Shown: positions 41,594 through 50,233 of the stretch, piece after piece | How positions within the stretch are numbered: position 1 is the stretch's first letter | Layout of the letters: the number at the start of each line of letters is the position of its first letter | Source of the DNA: UBA1081 sp045537555 | GTDB taxonomy: Bacteria; Bacillota; Clostridia; Oscillospirales; Acutalibacteraceae | Length of the DNA: 64,000 bases | Assembly: GCA_045537555.1 (NCBI GenBank) | Contig: JAZSPR010000025.1 | Location: forward strand, 37,527-101,526 | Direction: 5' to 3' | The notes under the pieces: model-generated | Seen by the model: only the letters and a program-made list of their open reading frames with translations | Told to the model about the DNA's origin: nothing | Database searches by the model: none | Made by a program: the position numbers and the translations under genes

Positions 41594-43270
41594 TTAGAAT
41601 AAACCTTCGATTGTTCCGTCTTCATGGATATCGATTTTAAGTGCGCTGGGAGCTTTGGGAAGACCGGGCATTGTAAGAATGTCACCTGTCATAACCGTGA
41701 TAAAGCCTGCACCTGAATAAAGTCTTACATCCCTGACGGTAATTTTAAAGTTTTCGGGACGACCGAGCTTTGTGGGGTCATCTGAAAGAGAATACTGAGT
41801 TTTTGCAACACAGACGGGAAGCTTATCTCTGCCGAGTCTTTCAATCTCTTTGATTGATTTTTCAGCATTTGCAGTATAAATAACGCCGTCTGCTCTGTAA
41901 ATTTCTTTTGCAATTGTTTCAATCTTTTCTTTAATTGATTTTTCAGCATCATAAATATGATTAAAGTTGTTTGTAGCTTCATTAGCTTCAATTGTATCAC
42001 AAACAAGTTGAGCAAGCTCAGCAGCACCTTTACCGCCCTGAGCAAAGCCTTCGGAAACACAAGCAACTGCACCGAATTCTTTACAGTAATTCTTTACAAA
42101 TTCGATTTCTGCTTCTGTGTCTGCATAGAATTTGTTGATTGCAACAACAACGGGTACACCGTATTTTCTCATGTTTTCGATATGAGCACCGAGGTTGACA
42201 ATACCTTTAGCCAATGCCTCAAGATTTTCATTTGAAGTTTCTGCCTTGGGAACACCGCCGTTATATTTGAGTGCACGGCATGTTGCTACAAGAACAATAC
42301 AAGAAGGCTTGATACCTGCCGCACGGCACTTGATATCAAGGAATTTCTCAGCACCGAGGTCTGAACCGAAACCGGCTTCCGTAATTGTGTAATCTGCAAG
42401 CTTGAGAGCAAGCTTTGTAGCTCTTACTGAGTTACAGCCGTGAGCAATATTAGCAAAAGGTCCGCCATGAATGATTGCGGGAGTATTTTCAAGTGTCTGA
42501 ACAAGGTTGGGATTTATAGCATCCTTCATAAGAAGTGTCATCGCACCTGCACAACCGAGGTCTTTACAGTAAACAGGTTCACCTGCATAATTATATGCAA
42601 CAAGAATATTTTCAAATCTTTCTTTGAGGTCAGTCAGGTTTTTAGCAAGGCAGAGTATAGCCATGATTTCACTTGCAACGGTAATGTTGAAGCCGTCTTC
42701 ACGGGGTACACCGCACACTTTACCGCCGAGACCTACTACGATGTTACGGAGTGCTCTGTCATTCATATCCATACATCTCTTAAAGAGAATTCTTCTCTGG
42801 TCAATGCCGAGCTCGTTGCCCTGCTGAATATGATTGTCAATAATTGCACAAAGGAGATTGTTTGCCGCTGTGATTGCGTGCATATCACCTGTAAAATGGA
42901 GATTGATATCTTCCATAGGAACAACCTGTGAATAACCACCGCCTGCAGCGCCGCCTTTGATACCGAAAACGGGACCGAGTGAGGGTTCACGGAGCGCAAT
43001 GATTGCTTTCTTACCGATAACATTCATAGCCTGACCGAGACCGACAGTAACAGTTGTTTTGCCTTCACCTGCGGGTGTGGGATTGATTGCTGTAACAAGA
43101 ATGAGTTTGCCGTCGGGATTGTTTTCTGTTGCTCTGAAAAGGTCATCATTGAGTTTTGCTTTGTATTTGCCGTAATAATCAAGATAATCTTCGCTGATAC
43201 CTACAGAGGCCGCAACTTCTTTAATTGGAAGCATTTTACATGACTGAGCTATTTCTACATCTGTTAACAT
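41594..43270 (-). CDS. fhs: Formate-tetrahydrofolate ligase
   Basis: 558 residues from the ATG at 43270 (GGAG 8 nt upstream; a GTG at 43279 is within the site). It makes 10-formyl-THF from formate, ATP and THF. Seen: the ATP loop NPTPAGEGKTTVTVGLGQAM (about 65-85), EPSLGPVFGIKGGAAGGGYSQ, HGGPFANIAHGCNS and TEAGFGSDLGAEKF. It leads the his block by 24 bp. The link makes sense: HisF releases AICAR, whose return to purines consumes 10-formyl-THF. An AT-only inverted repeat lies upstream at 43325-43345. Confidence 0.95.
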   Translation of the reverse strand: MLTDVEIAQSCKMLPIKEVAASVGISEDYLDYYGKYKAKLNDDLFRATENNPDGKLILVTAINPTPAGEGKTTVTVGLGQAMNVIGKKAIIALREPSLGPVFGIKGGAAGGGYSQVVPMEDINLHFTGDMHAITAANNLLCAIIDNHIQQGNELGIDQRRILFKRCMDMNDRALRNIVVGLGGKVCGVPREDGFNITVASEIMAILCLAKNLTDLKERFENILVAYNYAGEPVYCKDLGCAGAMTLLMKDAINPNLVQTLENTPAIIHGGPFANIAHGCNSVRATKLALKLADYTITEAGFGSDLGAEKFLDIKCRAAGIKPSCIVLVATCRALKYNGGVPKAETSNENLEALAKGIVNLGAHIENMRKYGVPVVVAINKFYADTEAEIEFVKNYCKEFGAVACVSEGFAQGGKGAAELAQLVCDTIEANEATNNFNHIYDAEKSIKEKIETIAKEIYRADGVIYTANAEKSIKEIERLGRDKLPVCVAKTQYSLSDDPTKLGRPENFKITVRDVRLYSGAGFITVMTGDILTMPGLPKAPSALKIDIHEDGTIEGLF

Positions 43271-43324
43271 TATAATCACTCCATAAATAAAATATTTTAT
43301 ATTATAATACTATTATATTAAAAA

Positions 43325-43345
43325 ATAATTCTATAAAAGAATTAT
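43325..43345. promoter_or_regulatory. Inverted repeat upstream of fhs-his block
   Basis: ATAATTCT (43325-43332) / AGAATTAT (43338-43345), spacer 5. It lies 55 bp before the fhs ATG amid TATAAT-like boxes (no good -35 seen). It could be an operator; base composition makes chance plausible. Confidence 0.3.
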
Positions 43346-43361
43346 GATTATAAAATTTATA

Positions 43362-43392
43362 AAAAATTTAAACCGCCAATTGCTGACGGTTT
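43362..43392 (-). terminator. Terminator of the GH5-like gene
   Basis: Minus-strand stem AAACCGTC / GGCGGTTT (43392-43385, 43377-43370) followed by TAAATTTTTT. It is 11 bp past the GH5-like stop. Confidence 0.7.
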
Positions 43393-43402
43393 AATTACTT
43401 GA

Positions 43403-44884
43403 TTATTCTTTTATTATAGGAGCATATCTCAGCTCAATATTGTTTTCGCCTTTTCCTGCACCGAATGAGATATAACATGCATCGCATCCTTCAATTTCTT
43501 CAATTGAATATTTGCATTTTGAAACAATTTCATAAGGTTTTTCAGGGGAGTATACAACAGCTTTTTTTCTTGTTGATGAATCACAGTCAAATTTGAGTGT
43601 AAACGTATCAGTTACTCTGTTATAATGATATTTGCTGATTTTATCCGGCACGGCAACAGGGTACGGGCGGCAGATTATATCCATGATTTTTTCTTCAAGA
43701 AGTCCGTCCATATAGCACCAGTATGTCTGAGACCATTGTTTGTTGTCAAAATATTCAAGAAGATGTTCAAGATGCGGATATTCCTGGCTTCCCGGGACCA
43801 TTCCGCCCCATTCACCGACGATTACGGGCACATTGAGTCTTGATTGAGTTTTTGCATGCTGGTCAAATATTGCGTCAACACGGTTGTTGCCTGCAGTATT
43901 TGTGTATACTGAATCAACGGTAATGTCATATCCGTGAGGAGCAAAGCAGAGGTTTTCTTCAAGCTCTCCGTTATTATATTTTATACGGGGAGTTGAACTC
44001 GGAATGCTTGAATTTGAATAATAACAAGCCTCCATAACAATGATTCCTTTATCTGTAACTTCTCTGATTGCGGAAGAAATCTTTTTTATGAACGGATAGT
44101 ATTTATCCACATCAAAATTCATTATTATAAGGTCTCCCGAAGAAGTAACCTCTCTGATAAGTGATTTGTCATCAAGTGCTGCAAGTATTTCCTTGACAGG
44201 GTCATTTTTTGTAATACCCTTTAATGCACCGATAAGCTCCTTTTTTCTTGAAAGAATTGCTTTTGTGCCTGATTTAATAAAATTTTTAAATACTTTGCCG
44301 CCGGCAGTTCCGGGGAAAGGCTCGTTGAGAATATCAAAACCGAACAGATTATCTTTATCTTTAAAACGCTCAGCTACATGCTTCCACATGTCTGCAAACC
44401 AATCCTGAAGACCCTTTCCCGCAACAGGAGTGTTAGCCCAGAAATTATCAAATGCTCTGTGTACGGCTTTATCGATAAAATAGCCTTCAGCCCAGATGAT
44501 AAGCGGTTTCCTGCGTTTATATGAATCTGTAACGGTTGCCCAGTCAGGCATGCCGTGGAAACAGTCCTGATGAACATCAAGATAAACATAAATTCCGTAT
44601 TTGCAAGCCATATCAACGAAGCTTTCCATATAGTCAAGATATTCTTCATTGTAAACTCCGGGGACAGGCTCAATAGCTTTCCATACAAGCCCGAAACGGA
44701 TAAGAGTTATACCTTTTTCGGCAAATTTACGGAACATATCTTCATCCCAGTTTACATTGAAGTAATCCATCCGGCCCGTTTTTTCATCATAATAACCTTT
44801 GTTAACAAGGTTGATACCGTTGAAAATTCGTTCTCTGCCTGATTCATCAACAAAAGCTGTCCCTTTAACGGTTATTCTGTCCAT
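43403..44884 (-). CDS. GH5-like glycoside hydrolase, endoglycoceramidase type
   Basis: 493 residues. A (beta/alpha)8 barrel with INLVNKG, YLDVHQDCFHGMPDWA, the acid/base Glu in GFDILNEPF (E188) and the nucleophile in VPVIVGEWGG (E358), followed by a small beta domain from about 420. The wording LDVHQD... GMPDW is that of the endoglycoceramidase-like GH5 branch, which cleaves oligosaccharides from lipids. No signal peptide is present, so it is cytoplasmic and the true substrate is uncertain. Own promoter and terminator. Confidence 0.75.
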   Translation of the reverse strand: MDRITVKGTAFVDESGRERIFNGINLVNKGYYDEKTGRMDYFNVNWDEDMFRKFAEKGITLIRFGLVWKAIEPVPGVYNEEYLDYMESFVDMACKYGIYVYLDVHQDCFHGMPDWATVTDSYKRRKPLIIWAEGYFIDKAVHRAFDNFWANTPVAGKGLQDWFADMWKHVAERFKDKDNLFGFDILNEPFPGTAGGKVFKNFIKSGTKAILSRKKELIGALKGITKNDPVKEILAALDDKSLIREVTSSGDLIIMNFDVDKYYPFIKKISSAIREVTDKGIIVMEACYYSNSSIPSSTPRIKYNNGELEENLCFAPHGYDITVDSVYTNTAGNNRVDAIFDQHAKTQSRLNVPVIVGEWGGMVPGSQEYPHLEHLLEYFDNKQWSQTYWCYMDGLLEEKIMDIICRPYPVAVPDKISKYHYNRVTDTFTLKFDCDSSTRKKAVVYSPEKPYEIVSKCKYSIEEIEGCDACYISFGAGKGENNIELRYAPIIKE

Positions 44885-44915
44885 TTCTGCATCTCCCTGA
44901 AAATTTTATAATTAT

Positions 44916-44943
44916 ATTTTAACATAAAAAAATATATTGTCAA
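44916..44943 (-). promoter_or_regulatory. Promoter of the GH5-like gene
   Basis: Minus strand TTGACA (44943-44938), 16-bp spacer, TAAAAT (44921-44916). The -35 overlaps the T-run of the upstream terminator. Confidence 0.65.
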
Positions 44944-44972
44944 CAAAAAACTGCGCCACCGAGTGACGCAGT
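44944..44972 (-). terminator. Terminator of the PAP2 gene
   Basis: Stem ACTGCGTCAC / GTGGCGCAGT read on the minus strand, one mismatch, CGG-type loop, then TTTTTTG. It ends 6 bp past the PAP2 stop. Confidence 0.75.
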
Positions 44973-44978
44973 AAAAAT

Positions 44979-45677
44979 TCAGGCTTTTTTCTTGGTTTTA
45001 ATTACTTCTGCAAGGTCAAAATCGTTTGCTTTTTTAAGAAGCTTGTTTTCTGATTTTTCAAGTGCAGAAAGAATTGCTTTTACAATAAAGAATGCTATAA
45101 CAGCAGCAACAGTACCGCATATCATACCGCCGATAACATCTGTGCAGTAGTGAACCATGAGGTAAAGTCTCGAACAACCGATAAGTACGGAGTAAACAGG
45201 GAAAATCCATTTGATTTTTTTGTTGTTTACTGTGAAGAAAAGTGCCATGCCTATTTCAAATGCACCTGTTGTGTGACCGCTGGGGAAACTTCTGAAGAGT
45301 GACTCGGGATGAGCGCCTGCTTCCGTATACCATTGCCAATACTGAGCATTATCAGCAAGCGACTGGAACGGTCTGGGTCTTAAAACAAAAGGTTTCATAA
45401 CAACATTTGTAATAAGTGTACCTACAATAATTGCGAGAACGAGAGTTGCACCGATTTTTCTTGTTTTTTTGAACAGACAAAGAATAACACCGACAAATGC
45501 AAGAGGAATAATGAACTCTGAGTCACCTAAATGGGTGAATGCTTCTACAATCGGTGTGAGCCATTCAGTATGTAACTTGCCGAAAAATTCAAAAACAGAG
45601 AAATCAAAATTTGCAAAAGTTGTATCAAGCCATACGGCAAAAGCTGACGGAACTATTGCTTCTGAAAAAGGAATCAT
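44979..45677 (-). CDS. PAP2-superfamily membrane phosphatase
   Basis: 232 residues with about five or six membrane helices. The three catalytic motifs are all present: KPFVLRPRP, FPSGHTTG and SRLYLMVHYCTDVIGG. Such enzymes dephosphorylate lipid phosphates, for example undecaprenyl pyrophosphate or phosphatidic acid, on the outer membrane face. The Lys/Asp-rich tail after about 205 is cytoplasmic. A strong AGGAGGT precedes the ATG. Divergent from paaK-like gene; each has a good promoter. Confidence 0.88.
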   Translation of the reverse strand: MIPFSEAIVPSAFAVWLDTTFANFDFSVFEFFGKLHTEWLTPIVEAFTHLGDSEFIIPLAFVGVILCLFKKTRKIGATLVLAIIVGTLITNVVMKPFVLRPRPFQSLADNAQYWQWYTEAGAHPESLFRSFPSGHTTGAFEIGMALFFTVNNKKIKWIFPVYSVLIGCSRLYLMVHYCTDVIGGMICGTVAAVIAFFIVKAILSALEKSENKLLKKANDFDLAEVIKTKKKA

Positions 45678-45705
45678 AGTAATACCTCCTGTTAGATTTT
45701 ACTTA

Positions 45706-45733
45706 ATTATAACATATAATTTGATTTTTTCAA
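45706..45733 (-). promoter_or_regulatory. Promoter of the PAP2 gene
   Basis: Minus strand TTGAAA (45733-45728), 16-bp spacer, TATAAT (45711-45706). Confidence 0.65.
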
Positions 45734-45770
45734 TAGAAAAAATTTTTTTATAAAAATGTTGTATATTTTA

Positions 45771-45798
45771 TTGACATTTACCTTCAAAAGCGTATAAT
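45771..45798 (+). promoter_or_regulatory. Promoter of the paaK-ACT operon
   Basis: TTGACA (45771-45776), 16-bp spacer, TATAAT (45793-45798): consensus hexamers 35 bp before the ATG. Confidence 0.75.
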
Positions 45799-45832
45799 TA
45801 TACACATAATTTTAGTAAAGGACTGATTCTGA

Positions 45833-47140
45833 ATGCAGAATTACTTTCAGCCTGAACTTGAATGTGCTTCTCTGGATGAGATGAAAAAACTTCAGAGTGA
45901 AAAACTTGTCAAGCAGGTAAAAAATGTTTATGAAAATGTAAAGTATTATCGTGATCTGATGGACGAGAAAGGTGTAACACCTGATGATATCAAGTCAGTT
46001 GATGATCTTTATAAACTCCCGTTTCTTACAAAAGCAGACCTTCGTGATGCATATCCCTTCGGTCTCCTCGGTACTGACCTTAAAAACTGTGTAAGAATTC
46101 ATTCAACAAGCGGTACAACAGGCAAACGTGTTGTTGCCTTTTATACACAAAAGGATATTGACCTTTGGGATGATTGCTGTGCAAGAGCTATTACAGCTGC
46201 CGGCGGCACAGATGAAGATATCTGTCAGGTTGCATACGGTTACGGACTTTTTACAGGCGGCTTCGGTCTTAACGGCGGTTCACAGAAGGTCGGCTGTCTG
46301 ACTCTTCCTATGTCTTCAGGTAATACTGAAAGACAGATTCAGTTTATGCAGGACCTTAAATCAACAATCATCTGCTGCACACCTTCTTATGCTGCATATA
46401 TCGGTGAAACACTTAAGGAGATGGGACTTACTCCCGATGACATTGACCTTAAAGCAGGTATTTTCGGTGCTGAACCATGGACAGAAGAAATGCGTCGTGA
46501 TATTGAAAAGGCTCTGGGTATCAAGGCTTATGATATATACGGTCTTACAGAGTCAACCGGTCCGGGTGTTGCTTTTGAATGTTCCGAACAAACAGGCATG
46601 CATGTCAATGAAGACCATTTTATTCCTGAAATAATTGATCCTGATACAGGCGAAGTTCTTCCTCTCGGTGAAAAGGGTGAACTTGTTTTTACAAGCCTTG
46701 ATAAAGAAGGTTTCCCCCTTCTCAGATACAGAACAAGAGATATCTGTGTTCTTTCACGTAAAAAATGTTCATGCGGCAGAACTCTTATCAAAATGGCTAA
46801 GCCCATGGGCAGAAGCGATGATATGCTTATCATCCGCGGTGTCAATGTCTTCCCGTCACAGATAGAAACAGTTCTTCTTAATGAAGGCTATTCACCTAAT
46901 TATATGATTGAAGTTGACAGAAAGAACAATGTTGATACTCTTGATGTTTTTGTTGAACTCAATCCCGACCAGTTTACTGATACAGTCAAAGGCGTAGCCG
47001 CTAAAGAAAAAGAGCTTGCACTTGCAATCACTCAGATGCTTGGTATCAGACCTTCTGTTCATCTTGTTGCTCCCAAATCAATTGCAAGAAGTGAAGGTAA
47101 GGCAGTAAGAGTTGTTGATAAGCGTAAGCTTCATGATTGA
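45833..47140 (+). CDS. paaK: Phenylacetate-CoA ligase-like AMP-forming enzyme
   Basis: 435 residues, the PaaK length. Adenylate-forming signature HSTSGTTGKRVVAFYT (about 91-106); YGLTESTGPGVAFEC and RTRDICVLSRKKCSCGRT match PaaK; the C-terminal lid domain ends SIARSEGKAVRVVDKR with the catalytic Lys. It activates an aryl acid with CoA. In anaerobes PaaK paired with an ACT protein usually salvages arylacetates for amino-acid synthesis by reductive carboxylation. The partner lies 21 bp downstream. Confidence 0.9.
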   Translation: MQNYFQPELECASLDEMKKLQSEKLVKQVKNVYENVKYYRDLMDEKGVTPDDIKSVDDLYKLPFLTKADLRDAYPFGLLGTDLKNCVRIHSTSGTTGKRVVAFYTQKDIDLWDDCCARAITAAGGTDEDICQVAYGYGLFTGGFGLNGGSQKVGCLTLPMSSGNTERQIQFMQDLKSTIICCTPSYAAYIGETLKEMGLTPDDIDLKAGIFGAEPWTEEMRRDIEKALGIKAYDIYGLTESTGPGVAFECSEQTGMHVNEDHFIPEIIDPDTGEVLPLGEKGELVFTSLDKEGFPLLRYRTRDICVLSRKKCSCGRTLIKMAKPMGRSDDMLIIRGVNVFPSQIETVLLNEGYSPNYMIEVDRKNNVDTLDVFVELNPDQFTDTVKGVAAKEKELALAITQMLGIRPSVHLVAPKSIARSEGKAVRVVDKRKLHD

Positions 47141-47161
47141 TTCTGAAAGGAGAATGCAAAA

Positions 47162-47590
47162 ATGAGCATTAAACAGATTTCCGTTTTTATTGAAAACAAA
47201 ACAGGTAAACTCGCAGAAGTCACAAGATACATTGCTGAAAACAATGTAAATATGAAAGCTCTTTCAGTTGCTGATACACACGATTTCGGTATCCTCAGAA
47301 TTATCTGCGAAGACCATGATTCTGCCGTAAAAGTTCTAAAAGACGGTGGTTATGTGGTTGCTGAAACTGAAGTTCTTGCTGTTGAAATTCCTGACAGACC
47401 CGGTTCTCTTGCCGGAATTCTTGAAGTTCTTGCAAAGGCAGATATTGCGGTTGAATATACTTATGCATTCCTTTCGGTAAAAAATATCGGGCATGCATAT
47501 ATGATTTTCAGAGTTGATAATAATGAAAATGCAAAATCAGCACTTACTTCGGAAGGCTTTAATGTTGTTAACCGCGAAACTCTTTTCTGA
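47162..47590 (+). CDS. Tandem ACT-domain protein
   Basis: 142 residues holding two ACT domains (about 3-68 and 70-138), with IPDRPGSLAGILEVLAKADI marking the second ligand loop. ACT modules bind amino acids and give allosteric control. Its place 21 bp after the PaaK-like ligase, within one promoter-terminator unit, suggests it lets an aromatic amino acid regulate the ligase. AAAGGAGA precedes the ATG. Confidence 0.88.
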   Translation: MSIKQISVFIENKTGKLAEVTRYIAENNVNMKALSVADTHDFGILRIICEDHDSAVKVLKDGGYVVAETEVLAVEIPDRPGSLAGILEVLAKADIAVEYTYAFLSVKNIGHAYMIFRVDNNENAKSALTSEGFNVVNRETLF

Positions 47591-47602
47591 TAGAAAATAA
47601 TT

Positions 47603-47640
47603 AAACCGTATCGGACTTAATTGTCTGATACGGTTTTTTT
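47603..47640 (+). terminator. Rho-independent terminator after the ACT gene
   Basis: 14-bp stem (47603-47616 / 47623-47636) with one G-T pair, loop TTAATT, then a T-run. It also lies 10 bp beyond the stop of the convergent HTH gene. Confidence 0.88.
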
Positions 47641-47649
47641 TGTTTAAAA

Positions 47650-48093
47650 TCAATCTTCAAGAGCCTTGAGAAGGTTATTTACGTCAGATTTTGAGGGAAG
47701 CTCTTCAGCACTGATAATCGGATATTTCTTTGCAGCTTCAATTTTTGCATTTTTTTCAGCAAGAGTGATTGCTTCTGCTTCGGTTTTGCAACGGATGTAT
47801 TCCATTTCAAGAACGGTTGTTACTGTATGAATACCTTTATCATCGAGTTTGGAAAGTTTTTCAATAAGTTTTCTTGTTGTATCAGAAACAACAACGGGAT
47901 AAATACCGTTTACAAGCTTAATGTCAAGTGCATTGCACATTTTGCATACAGTTGAAAATGCCGTTCCGCTTATGCCGTTTTTGATTGAACTTACAATTGT
48001 TGTCTGAGGAATGCCAAGTTCTTCTGAAAATCTTCTTGTGCTTGAAAATTTAAGCTTGATATTCTTTTTGATGAGTTGTGTTAATTCATCCAT
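47650..48093 (-). CDS. HTH-type transcriptional regulator
   Basis: 147 residues. The N-terminal 60 residues form a lambda-repressor-like helix-turn-helix (RFSEELGIPQTTIVSSIKNG), with AFSTVCKMCNALDIKLV completing the domain. The C-terminal half is helical and charged (EAITLAEKNAKIEAAKKYP) with no ligand domain that I recognise. A weak GGGGG site is 11 nt before the ATG. Own promoter; divergent from spoIIIA, but its target is unknown. Confidence 0.7.
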   Translation of the reverse strand: MDELTQLIKKNIKLKFSSTRRFSEELGIPQTTIVSSIKNGISGTAFSTVCKMCNALDIKLVNGIYPVVVSDTTRKLIEKLSKLDDKGIHTVTTVLEMEYIRCKTEAEAITLAEKNAKIEAAKKYPIISAEELPSKSDVNNLLKALED

Positions 48094-48126
48094 ATCTTAT
48101 TATACCCCCGTATAATTTTTGTTATT

Positions 48127-48155
48127 ATTTTAACATAATAAATTTTTGTTGTCAA
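48127..48155 (-). promoter_or_regulatory. Promoter of the HTH gene
   Basis: Minus strand TTGACA (48155-48150), 17-bp spacer, TAAAAT (48132-48127). Confidence 0.65.
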
Positions 48156-48189
48156 TTATAAATTAACAGTTTGTTAAATATTTATGTGC

Positions 48190-48218
48190 GAATATTTGCG
48201 GACAAGACGACATATGTA
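48190..48218 (+). promoter_or_regulatory. Candidate sigma-E promoter of the spoIIIA operon
   Basis: GAATATT (48190-48196) exactly fits the sigma-E -35 KMATATT; 14 bp later CATATGTA (48211-48218) shares CATA with the -10 CATACAMT. Spacing is that of sigma-E. In Bacillus spoIIIA is read by sigma-E in the mother cell, so the position is right: 18 bp before the spoIIIAA ATG. Confidence 0.6.
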
Positions 48219-48236
48219 TATACAGGAGGCAAAAAG

Positions 48237-49214
48237 ATGAATAATTTTACGGATGCAGTAAAATTTCTTCCGGATTCATTGCAAAAGCTTTTTGTATTTC
48301 TGCCTGAAGAAATCAATAAAAATACATATGAAATCAGATTGAGAAAAAATAAACCGATTGTCCTTTTCGGAAAATACGGAGTCATATTTCTTAATAGTGA
48401 TATGACATATTCATGTGTTGATTCACGCGGAGCTTATTATGTTTCAGAATCAGAAATAAATGAAACAGTTTCATCCATCTGCAAGTATTCTGTTTATTCA
48501 CATCAGAATGATATTGTAAACGGATTTGTTACATTCGGTAACGGTAACAGAGCAGGCTTTGCAGGTAATGCAGTTATTGATAAAGGGAAAATTTCAATGC
48601 TCAGTGATATTGCTTCGGTTAACATCCGTATAGCATCACAAGGTAGTGATTTGCCTCTTGATATAAAGTGCCTGCTTGATGATTTTTCAGGAATACTTAT
48701 TGCGGGACCTCCATGCAGCGGTAAAACAACAATTCTGAAAGTTATTTCAGAAATTATATCCTCAGATTATTTTTTCGGGTTTCAGAAAACCGTTGTCATT
48801 GATGAAAGATATGAAATGCAGAATATCAGAGGAGTCAATTGTGATGTTCTTTGCGGATATCCGAAAGCTAACGGAATCGAACACGCGGTCAGGACTCTTT
48901 CACCGCAGGTTGTGATATGTGATGAAATAATTTCTTCTGAAGAAATAATGAAAATGGCAGAGGGAATGTATTGCGGAGTTAAATTTATTGCAAGTATGCA
49001 TTTATCATCAGTCAATGATATGAAGAAAAGTCCGTTATTCAGAAAATTGTTGACCCTTGGAATTTTTGATTATGTTGTTCTGCTGAAAGGCGGAGCAGAT
49101 GCAGGAAAAATTGAAAAAATAGTCAGAACGGAGGATTTGAAAAATGACAATCTGCCTTGTAATTATTATTCTGACCGTATCGGTTATTACAGCATTTTTG
49201 ATAATTCACAATGA
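48237..49214 (+). CDS. spoIIIAA: Stage III sporulation ATPase SpoIIIAA
   Basis: 325 residues from the ATG at 48237, with AGGAGG 8 nt upstream; the open frame extends back to 48171 but has no site. Walker A ILIAGPPCSGKTTIL (about 157-170) and Walker B VVICDEI place it among secretion-type ATPases. It powers the feeding-tube or channel between mother cell and forespore. Its last 71 bp overlap spoIIIAB in another frame, unusually long. Confidence 0.93.
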   Translation: MNNFTDAVKFLPDSLQKLFVFLPEEINKNTYEIRLRKNKPIVLFGKYGVIFLNSDMTYSCVDSRGAYYVSESEINETVSSICKYSVYSHQNDIVNGFVTFGNGNRAGFAGNAVIDKGKISMLSDIASVNIRIASQGSDLPLDIKCLLDDFSGILIAGPPCSGKTTILKVISEIISSDYFFGFQKTVVIDERYEMQNIRGVNCDVLCGYPKANGIEHAVRTLSPQVVICDEIISSEEIMKMAEGMYCGVKFIASMHLSSVNDMKKSPLFRKLLTLGIFDYVVLLKGGADAGKIEKIVRTEDLKNDNLPCNYYSDRIGYYSIFDNSQ

Positions 49215-49644
49215 AAAAATGCATTGTGATGCTCTTTATGAAGTCAGTCTTCTGATTACAGATATTAAAAATAGTGCATTGTTTTCAAACCGTTCTTTTG
49301 AAAAGATAATATTCAGTCTCAATGAAACGGGGAAATATAATTCACTTGATTTTATCAGTTCTTTTTGCAATAAATGTGAGAATTTATCTGTTCCCGAAAG
49401 ATGGAAAAGCTCTGTTGAAGAGTCGGACTGTAAATTATATCAATGGGAACAGGATATACTTATAAGATTATGCAATTCATTGTGTGTATGTGCGAGAGAA
49501 AACATTGAAGAATACTGCGAAAAAGCACTTTATGATATTGATGCATTTATTCAGACGGCAAAAGAGAAAAAAGAAAAAACCATAAAAACACGTGCGGTGT
49601 TTGCTGTTTCAACAGGTGTTATGATTGCATTGCTGTTTATCTGA
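49144..49644 (+). CDS. spoIIIAB: Stage III sporulation protein SpoIIIAB
   Basis: 166 residues. An N-terminal membrane helix (2-20), a helical GspF-like region with SVPERWKSSVEESDCKL, and a C-terminal membrane helix. In the SpoIIIA channel it plays the role of the secretion-platform protein. CGGAGG 9 nt before the ATG supports the start even though it lies 71 bp inside spoIIIAA. Confidence 0.9.
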   Translation: MTICLVIIILTVSVITAFLIIHNEKMHCDALYEVSLLITDIKNSALFSNRSFEKIIFSLNETGKYNSLDFISSFCNKCENLSVPERWKSSVEESDCKLYQWEQDILIRLCNSLCVCARENIEEYCEKALYDIDAFIQTAKEKKEKTIKTRAVFAVSTGVMIALLFI

Positions 49645-49655
49645 AGGAGGAACGG

Positions 49656-49850
49656 ATGGAGGTTGAAATACTTTTTAAAATTGCTGCAATAGGCATAATT
49701 GTTGCCGTTCTCAATCAGGTTTTATCAAGGTCGGGACGTGATGAATACACAATGATAACAACACTTGCAGGGCTTATAATCGTTCTTATGATGTTATTGC
49801 CTCACCTTGTTGATTTGTTCAGGTATATTAAAACGGTGTTTGAATTATGA
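49656..49850 (+). CDS. spoIIIAC: Stage III sporulation protein SpoIIIAC
   Basis: 64 residues, normal for this tiny membrane protein, with two helices: ILFKIAAIGIIVAVLNQVL and ITTLAGLIIVLMMLLPHL. GRDEYTMI between them is family-typical. GGAGGAA precedes the ATG. Overlaps spoIIIAD by 4 bp. Confidence 0.95.
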   Translation: MEVEILFKIAAIGIIVAVLNQVLSRSGRDEYTMITTLAGLIIVLMMLLPHLVDLFRYIKTVFEL

Positions 49851-50233
49851 TAAAAATATTCTCGGTTGCGGTTATAGGCGCAGTTTCATTTGTCCTTCTG
49901 AAAAAATATTCACCCGAATTTACGGTAATTTTTGAAATCGGAGCTGTTGTATTTCTTATTTTCTTTATTTATCCGTATCTGTGTGACCTGATTGATCTTA
50001 TAAAAACATACGGTGCAGACAGCGGAGTGAATGCAGAATACATAAATATTATCGTTAAAGCTCTGGGAATTTCACTTGTAACGCAGTTTTCATCCGATAT
50101 GTGTAAAGATGCGGGAGAAACAGCACTTGCATCAAAAACCGAATTTGCGGGAAAAGTTATAATGATAGCTTCATCTGTGCCGATTATAAAAACACTTTTT
50201 GAACTTACAGTCAGATTGATTGATGCGGGATGA
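49847..50233 (+). CDS. spoIIIAD: Stage III sporulation protein SpoIIIAD
   Basis: 128 residues, membrane protein related to SpoIIIAC, with three or four helices and the conserved IIVKALGISLVTQFSSDMCKDAG segment. Part of the mother-cell channel. Overlaps both neighbours by 4 bp. Confidence 0.95.
   Translation: MIKIFSVAVIGAVSFVLLKKYSPEFTVIFEIGAVVFLIFFIYPYLCDLIDLIKTYGADSGVNAEYINIIVKALGISLVTQFSSDMCKDAGETALASKTEFAGKVIMIASSVPIIKTLFELTVRLIDAG

Noticed and set aside
43271..43402. THF riboswitch before fhs
   Set aside because: The gap is about 130 bp of nearly pure A/T with no GC-rich stems or conserved junction; no riboswitch structure is visible.
48171..48236. Longer spoIIIAA reading from TTG 48171
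   Set aside because: It would place the start upstream of and across the sigma-E-like promoter; AGGAGG clearly serves the ATG at 48237.
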